Source: Flavipsychrobacter sp.
Lineage (GTDB): Bacteria; Bacteroidota; Bacteroidia; Chitinophagales; Chitinophagaceae
Direction of reading: 5' to 3'
NCBI GenBank assembly: GCA_016786615.1
Contig: JAEUVX010000002.1
Location: 248,001 to 312,000 of the forward strand
Length of the DNA: 64,000 bases
Below, piece by piece: positions 59,934-64,000 of this stretch. The position numbers and the translations under genes are program-made. The notes under the pieces were generated by a model. It was given only the letters and a program-made list of their open reading frames with translations, ran no database searches and was not told where the DNA came from. Each line of letters opens with the position of its first letter. The first letter of the stretch is position 1.

Positions 59934-61134
59934 GTGCTGTTGCTAATGCTTTTTTAACGCAATCAGAGATTTTTGCTGCCAGTTGTTTTACCTCATCTTC
60001 CGTCCATGTGCAACGGATGCCGAATGAAATAAGACGACCAACTACTTCCTGCGATTTTGGCAAATCGAGGTTTGCATAATCCTGTGGTGCACCCAGTATC
60101 TGAATTGGCAGTTTGGAAGCTGTACGCATTTCTTTGATATGATCCCACTGATTGATGAAGTGGTACATATTAGTATACCAATAGTTGAAGCCAGTAACAC
60201 CTGCTTCGTTAAACTCAGCCACCGTACGTTTAGCAGCCTCGGTATCAGGCAACAGTATATTCAGGAATGTTGCAGAGTCTCCGGTTGGGTCTGCGAGTGT
60301 TGCAAAAGATATGCCTTCTGTCTGGCTGAGGATATCAACCAACATCTTTTTAAGCCTGTTATTAGCTTCGCGTATGTGTGGTACTTTGCGTGTTTGCGCA
60401 ACACCTACTGCCGCATGCAGCTCACTGATGCGGTAGTTGAAACCCAGTATCGGGTGTTGCTCCATACCACGGTTGCTGCCTATATGGTCGTGTCCGTGGT
60501 CGCAGTAAGAATCTGCATTTTTATATACCTGCTCATCGTTTGTAACAAGTACACCACCTTCACCGGCTGTTGCTATTTTAAAGAAGTCGAATGAATAAGA
60601 ACCTGCCTTACCAAACAAACCTGTAGCTGTGCCTTTGTATGATGCCGCGAATGCCTGGCCCGCATCTTCTACCAGTATCAGGTTGTTTTCATTAACCACC
60701 TGCATGATGCTGTCCATTTCGGCCATACCACCACACATATGCACCAGACATACCGCTTTGGTTTTTGGAGTAATGGCTTTGCGGATACCCTCTGCACTAA
60801 GGCACAGTGTTTCATCTATTTCTGCAAATACAGGCAATGCACCTATAAAGAGTACTGCCTCTACCGTTGCTATATATGTAAATGGTGGAACTATTACTTC
60901 GTCGCCCGCCCCGATACCTGCTGCTGCCAATGCTGCTGCCACCGCAGTAGACCCGCTGCTGACAGCATGTGCATATTTTGCACCTGTTATCTTTTTTACT
61001 TCCGCTTCAAAGTCTTTTGCTTTCCAGATGCCGTTGCGTTGCGCATCATGATTATATCGGAAAAGAATACCTGTTTCTAATACGTCGGCTATTTCTTTTT
61101 TTTCTTCCGCACCAAATAATTCTGTACCTGGCAT
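59926..61134 (-). CDS. kdnA: 8-amino-3,8-dideoxy-manno-octulosonate aminotransferase
   Basis: PLP-dependent DegT/DnrJ/EryC1-type aminotransferase that puts an amino group on C8 of oxidised Kdo. 402 residues. Visible: MPGTELFGAEEKKEIADVL at the N-terminus, SSGSTAVAAALAAAGIGAGD, VPPFTYIATVEAV, EDAGQAFAASYKGTATG, the PLP lysine in SFDFFKIATAGEGG and CDHGHDHIGSNRG. The start MPGxELFG and the DHGHDHIG motif agree with Shewanella KdnA. Not a generic GDP-perosamine transaminase because kdnB and Kdo genes are adjacent. Confidence 0.93.
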   Translation of the reverse strand: MPGTELFGAEEKKEIADVLETGILFRYNHDAQRNGIWKAKDFEAEVKKITGAKYAHAVSSGSTAVAAALAAAGIGAGDEVIVPPFTYIATVEAVLFIGALPVFAEIDETLCLSAEGIRKAITPKTKAVCLVHMCGGMAEMDSIMQVVNENNLILVEDAGQAFAASYKGTATGLFGKAGSYSFDFFKIATAGEGGVLVTNDEQVYKNADSYCDHGHDHIGSNRGMEQHPILGFNYRISELHAAVGVAQTRKVPHIREANNRLKKMLVDILSQTEGISFATLADPTGDSATFLNILLPDTEAAKRTVAEFNEAGVTGFNYWYTNMYHFINQWDHIKEMRTASKLPIQILGAPQDYANLDLPKSQEVVGRLISFGIRCTWTEDEVKQLAAKISDCVKKALATAHA

Positions 61135-61153
61135 TATATTAAAATTTAGAGTG

Positions 61154-61161
61154 CAAAACTA
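61154..61161 (-). promoter_or_regulatory. Promoter -7 element TAGTTTTG for kdnA
   Basis: TAnnTTTG match 19 bases before the kdnA ATG, in the 62-base gap after waaA. It would let kdnA-kdnB-kdsA be read separately from waaA. Confidence 0.4.
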
Positions 61162-61196
61162 CGCAAATAAAGCGAGAGCGGGAAGGCAGTAGGGTG

Positions 61197-62447
61197 CTAT
61201 TTAAGCCACTTGGGGCCAACCGCATCCAGTATGCGCAGGGTGGCACCTGTTTGGGCTGCAATGTAGTCCCGTATTGCTTTTCGCATAGAATGACGACGTT
61301 TATCATCGTCCATCAGCTTGCCCAACAAACTGTTAAAATGTTCTTTTTCGCTGATAGGGAATGCATACATGCGGGAAACCAGCGCCTTCGCCTCTACAAA
61401 CTTGTCGTAAACAGGGCCAAAAAACACAGGCAAACCAAACACTGCAGGCTCCAGCACATTGTGTATGCCACCTTTCTGGAAGCCGCCTCCAACATAGGCT
61501 ATTTCACCATAGCTATATAGGCTGGAAAGCATGCCTATATTATCAATAATCAGCACTTGATAACCAGCCGGCTCTTCAGACAAGTCAGAATACAAAACCG
61601 CATGGCCGGCAAACATATCCAGCAAGCTTTTTATATGTGGCTCATCAATTTCGTGCGGGGCAATGATAAGCTTCCAGTCCTCCGGCAGTTGTGGTAAGAT
61701 GTGCCTTAGTACGTCTTCATCCTCGTGCCAGGTGCTACCCGCTATTATCAGATTATCTTTTTCTTTAAACTTGTCTATCAACGGAAACTGCCTTACACCT
61801 GCCGCTATGGTACGCACCCTGTCATATCGGGTATCGCCTGCCACTATTACGTTTTCAGTAATTCCTGCTGTTTCCAGCAGTCGCTTAGATTCATCATCCT
61901 GTACGAACAGATAATCAAAACAGCGGAGCATCTTTCTGAACAGCCCACCATGTGGCTTGAAGAAAGACTGTCCTTTGCGGAATGCTGCAGACACCAATAT
62001 TGTTGGCACTTCTGCCTTTTTCAGTTGGGTAAGATAGTAGTACCAAAACTCGTACTTCACAAAGACTGCCATCGCAGGATTCACCATCTCTATAAACCTA
62101 CGTGCATTACGGTGGCTATCCATTGGCAGATAGTACACATAGTCTGCGCCGGCATAATTCTTTCTTATCTCGTAGCCTGATGGCGAAAAGAATGTAAGCA
62201 CAATCTTGTAAGCCGGGTATTGCTCTTTGATAGCTTCTATTAATGGCCTGCCCTGCTCAAACTCGCCCAGCGATGAGCAGTGCGCCCATATGCGCTTTTC
62301 ATCTTTACCTTGTAAATCGGCAGCAATCTTATCCAACAATCCTCTCCGACCTCGCAGCCACAGCTTTGGCTTTTCGTCAAACAAAGAAGCCACACGCACA
62401 CCAATACGGTATAGCAGGAGAAAGATATTGTAAAGCAGCAATTGCAT
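61197..62447 (-). CDS. waaA: Kdo transferase
   Basis: Inner-membrane glycosyltransferase (GT30) that adds Kdo or 8-amino-Kdo to lipid A precursor. 416 residues with one N-terminal hydrophobic helix, GRRGLLDKIAADLQGKDEKR, WAHCSSLGEFEQGRPLIEAI (conserved Glu), VLTFFSPSGYEIRKN, YYLPMDSHRNARRFIEMVNP, VKYEFWYYYL, RKGQSFFKPHGG and AYVGGGFQKGGIHNVLEPAVFG. These define WaaA/KdtA. It is 8 bases after sdaA and precedes kdnA. Confidence 0.95.
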   Translation of the reverse strand: MQLLLYNIFLLLYRIGVRVASLFDEKPKLWLRGRRGLLDKIAADLQGKDEKRIWAHCSSLGEFEQGRPLIEAIKEQYPAYKIVLTFFSPSGYEIRKNYAGADYVYYLPMDSHRNARRFIEMVNPAMAVFVKYEFWYYYLTQLKKAEVPTILVSAAFRKGQSFFKPHGGLFRKMLRCFDYLFVQDDESKRLLETAGITENVIVAGDTRYDRVRTIAAGVRQFPLIDKFKEKDNLIIAGSTWHEDEDVLRHILPQLPEDWKLIIAPHEIDEPHIKSLLDMFAGHAVLYSDLSEEPAGYQVLIIDNIGMLSSLYSYGEIAYVGGGFQKGGIHNVLEPAVFGLPVFFGPVYDKFVEAKALVSRMYAFPISEKEHFNSLLGKLMDDDKRRHSMRKAIRDYIAAQTGATLRILDAVGPKWLK

Positions 62448-62455
62448 TTATTGTC

Positions 62456-63880
62456 TTAGCATTCCGGCAAGCTGATAGGCACTTTTGTAGCAAGGCCGCC
62501 TTCTGCTGTCTCTTTATATTTATGATTCATATCCAGTGCCGTCTCCCACATGGTTTGCACTACGTGGTCCAGCGATACTTTGGCATTATCAGGGTTGCTT
62601 TGCAGTGCCAGTTGCGATGCAGTGATAGCTTTGATAGCCCCCATCGTATTGCGCTCTATGCATGGCACCTGCACAAGGCCACCTACAGGGTCGCACGTTA
62701 ACCCTAAGTGGTGTTCCATCGCAATCTCTGCAGCCATCAGGCACTGGCGCACATTACCACCCAGACTTTCTGTAAGTGCTGCCGCTGCCATTGCAGAAGA
62801 TACACCTATCTCTGCCTGGCAACCACCCATGGCAGCCGATAGCGTTGCTCCCTTTTTAAAGATGCTACCTATCTCTGATGCAGTCATCAGGAACTGGATT
62901 ATTTTTTCATCATCAAAACCATCGCAGAAGGTGATGAAATAATGCAGTACCGCAGGCACAACACCAGCCGCACCGTTTGTTGGCGCCGTCACCACACGGC
63001 TGAAGGAAGCATTCTCTTCATTTACCGCCAACGCAAAACAGCTAACCCAATCCAGAATATACTGGAAGTTGTGCCCACCCTCGCGGATGGCAGCTAGCCA
63101 TTCTGTATGATTGTTGTATGTTTTTCCTTTCAATAATCTTTTATTGAGATTGGCAGCGCGGCGCATTACATGCAGTCCACCCGGCAATTCGCCACCTATG
63201 TGGCTACCGCGATATATACAGTCGCGCATCACTTCCCATATCCTCAACACACCCCTTTTTGTTTCTGCCTCGCTACGCCATGCGTGCTCATTTTCCATTA
63301 CCACCTCGTGTATGTGCAGGCCTGTTTTGCGGCACCAGTGCAATAAGTCATCAGCTTTGTCTATCGGGAAGGGTAAATCAACTTCATTTGCACCGCTCCC
63401 TTCCTCTGCTTCCTTCACCACAAAGCCACCACCAATAGAATAGAATGTTTCAGCTATCTCCTCGCCATTATTAAACGAACAAAGGAATGTGACAGCATTG
63501 GGGTGAAAAGGCAGGCTTTCGTCCATCAGGAATACCACATCTTCCGCAGGGTCAAAATCTATAACCCTTGAAAGACCGAGGTTTATTTTCTTTTCTGTAG
63601 CTATCTGATTGAGGCGTAGCGTGATTTCGTTTACATCGAACGTTACAGGATCTTCACCATTCAAACCCAGGATTACGGCAACATCTGTACCGTGACCTTT
63701 GCCGGTTTTAGCCAGCGAGCCATAGAGCAATACTTTTACAGACTTCACATTGTCTATCCCTTTTTGCTGGATGGTGTCTACAAAACGCAAAGCTGCGCGC
63801 CATGGTCCAAGTGTGTGCGAACTGCTGGGCCCTACTCCTATCTTAAATATGTCGAATACCGAAATACACTCTTTTTTCAC
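62456..63880 (-). CDS. sdaA: L-serine ammonia-lyase (iron-sulfur)
   Basis: Deaminates L-serine to pyruvate with a [4Fe-4S] cluster. 474 residues in the single-chain form, beta domain first ([23 protein letters not shown]) then alpha domain with [38 protein letters not shown] (cluster Cys residues) and the C-terminal [18 protein letters not shown]. All typical of bacterial serine dehydratases. It is the most upstream gene of the minus-strand run leading into waaA, with an 8-base gap; a functional link to the Kdo pathway is not evident beyond co-transcription. Confidence 0.95.
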   Translation of the reverse strand: MKKECISVFDIFKIGVGPSSSHTLGPWRAALRFVDTIQQKGIDNVKSVKVLLYGSLAKTGKGHGTDVAVILGLNGEDPVTFDVNEITLRLNQIATEKKINLGLSRVIDFDPAEDVVFLMDESLPFHPNAVTFLCSFNNGEEIAETFYSIGGGFVVKEAEEGSGANEVDLPFPIDKADDLLHWCRKTGLHIHEVVMENEHAWRSEAETKRGVLRIWEVMRDCIYRGSHIGGELPGGLHVMRRAANLNKRLLKGKTYNNHTEWLAAIREGGHNFQYILDWVSCFALAVNEENASFSRVVTAPTNGAAGVVPAVLHYFITFCDGFDDEKIIQFLMTASEIGSIFKKGATLSAAMGGCQAEIGVSSAMAAAALTESLGGNVRQCLMAAEIAMEHHLGLTCDPVGGLVQVPCIERNTMGAIKAITASQLALQSNPDNAKVSLDHVVQTMWETALDMNHKYKETAEGGLATKVPISLPEC

Positions 63881-63903
63881 CGTCAGATTTTAGTTAAATA
63901 AAA

Positions 63904-63925
63904 AGGGGGAATAAAAATTCCCCCT
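63904..63925 (-). terminator. Terminator for a gene beyond the right edge
   Basis: AGGGGGAAT-AAAA-ATTCCCCCT hairpin followed on the minus strand by TTTTTATTT. It is upstream of sdaA, so it must end a minus-strand gene that lies further right. Confidence 0.8.
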
Positions 63926-63973
63926 AAAGATACTATGAAGCTTACAAAAAATCCGTCCGGTGTTACACATTAA

Positions 63974-64000
63974 TTATGGTAACAATACGTGATCTATCAC
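63974..64000 (-). CDS. C-terminal end of a gene cut by the right edge
   Basis: The last 27 bases read on the minus strand as VIDHVLLP then TAA, ending 48 bases before the terminator at 63904-63925. Only eight codons are visible, so the product cannot be named; the position before a terminator is the main support. Confidence 0.35.
   Translation of the reverse strand: MIDHVLLP

Noticed and set aside
1-64000. tRNA, rRNA, CRISPR arrays, insertion sequences and riboswitches
   Set aside because: I looked through the intergenic sequence and found no cloverleaf, spaced direct repeat array, transposase or recognised aptamer; small RNA genes cannot be excluded by eye.

Overview
The window comes from a member of the Bacteroidota, most like the Chitinophagaceae. 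Evidence in the sequence: recurrent TAnnTTTG promoter -7 elements just upstream of starts, protein families almost confined to the phylum (DUF5686 outer-membrane proteins, a PorW/SprE-like type IX secretion protein, ECF sigma factors followed by VPxGYF-repeat proteins, MipB-like transaldolase plus CBS), moderate GC and dense packing. It is ordinary chromosome: I see no transposase, prophage, CRISPR array, rRNA or tRNA gene.

Layout. 1-4 kb: cell elongation genes (PBP2, cut by the window edge, and RodA) and a metallo-beta-lactamase-fold hydrolase. 4-5.8 kb (-): ECF sigma factor, membrane protein with three VPxGYF motifs (putative anti-sigma) and a Spy/CpxP-like periplasmic protein. 5.8-10 kb: fmt, aroQ, a MarR regulator, XerD and a cation/proton antiporter. 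9.9-15.5 kb (-): GT2 glycosyltransferase, two sugar-nucleotide epimerases and a DUF5686 protein. 15.6-20 kb: deoxynucleoside kinase, trpS, a small lipoprotein, and a BlaI/M56 pair behind a triple operator, divergent from a ZIP transporter. 20.6-29 kb: glyA, a large secreted protein with a possible His/Cys peptidase-like C-terminus, PPK2, an alpha/beta hydrolase and an orphan class III-like PHA synthase. 29-38.8 kb (-): RelA/SpoT, M32 carboxypeptidase, rimM-trmD-rplS, and a 1227-residue PorW/SprE-like protein with an 11-residue repeat region. 39.3-41 kb: a peptidase-less M23-type membrane stalk, two ATP-synthase accessory genes without atpB, and a SprT-like metalloprotein. 41-55 kb: M13 and S9 peptidases, a VWA protein, MarC, pepT, DUF1573, a UbiA prenyltransferase, dapB, a beta-lactamase-fold hydrolase and hypotheticals.

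55.4-62.4 kb (-) is the most interesting region. It holds kdsB, kdsC, a transaldolase-CBS fusion, kdsA, kdnB, kdnA and waaA. KdnA and KdnB convert Kdo to 8-amino-Kdo in Shewanella, so this organism probably builds its lipopolysaccharide inner core with 8-amino-Kdo. The fusion protein has a fructose-6-phosphate aldolase/MipB-type domain followed by a CBS pair, the regulatory module normally attached to the arabinose-5-phosphate isomerase KdsD. No KdsD is present in the window. The protein keeps the Schiff-base lysine (K86) but replaces the almost invariant Asn of the TTNP motif with Thr. A role in supplying or controlling arabinose 5-phosphate for Kdo synthesis is my inference. sdaA lies upstream, and a terminator at the right edge belongs to a gene outside the window.
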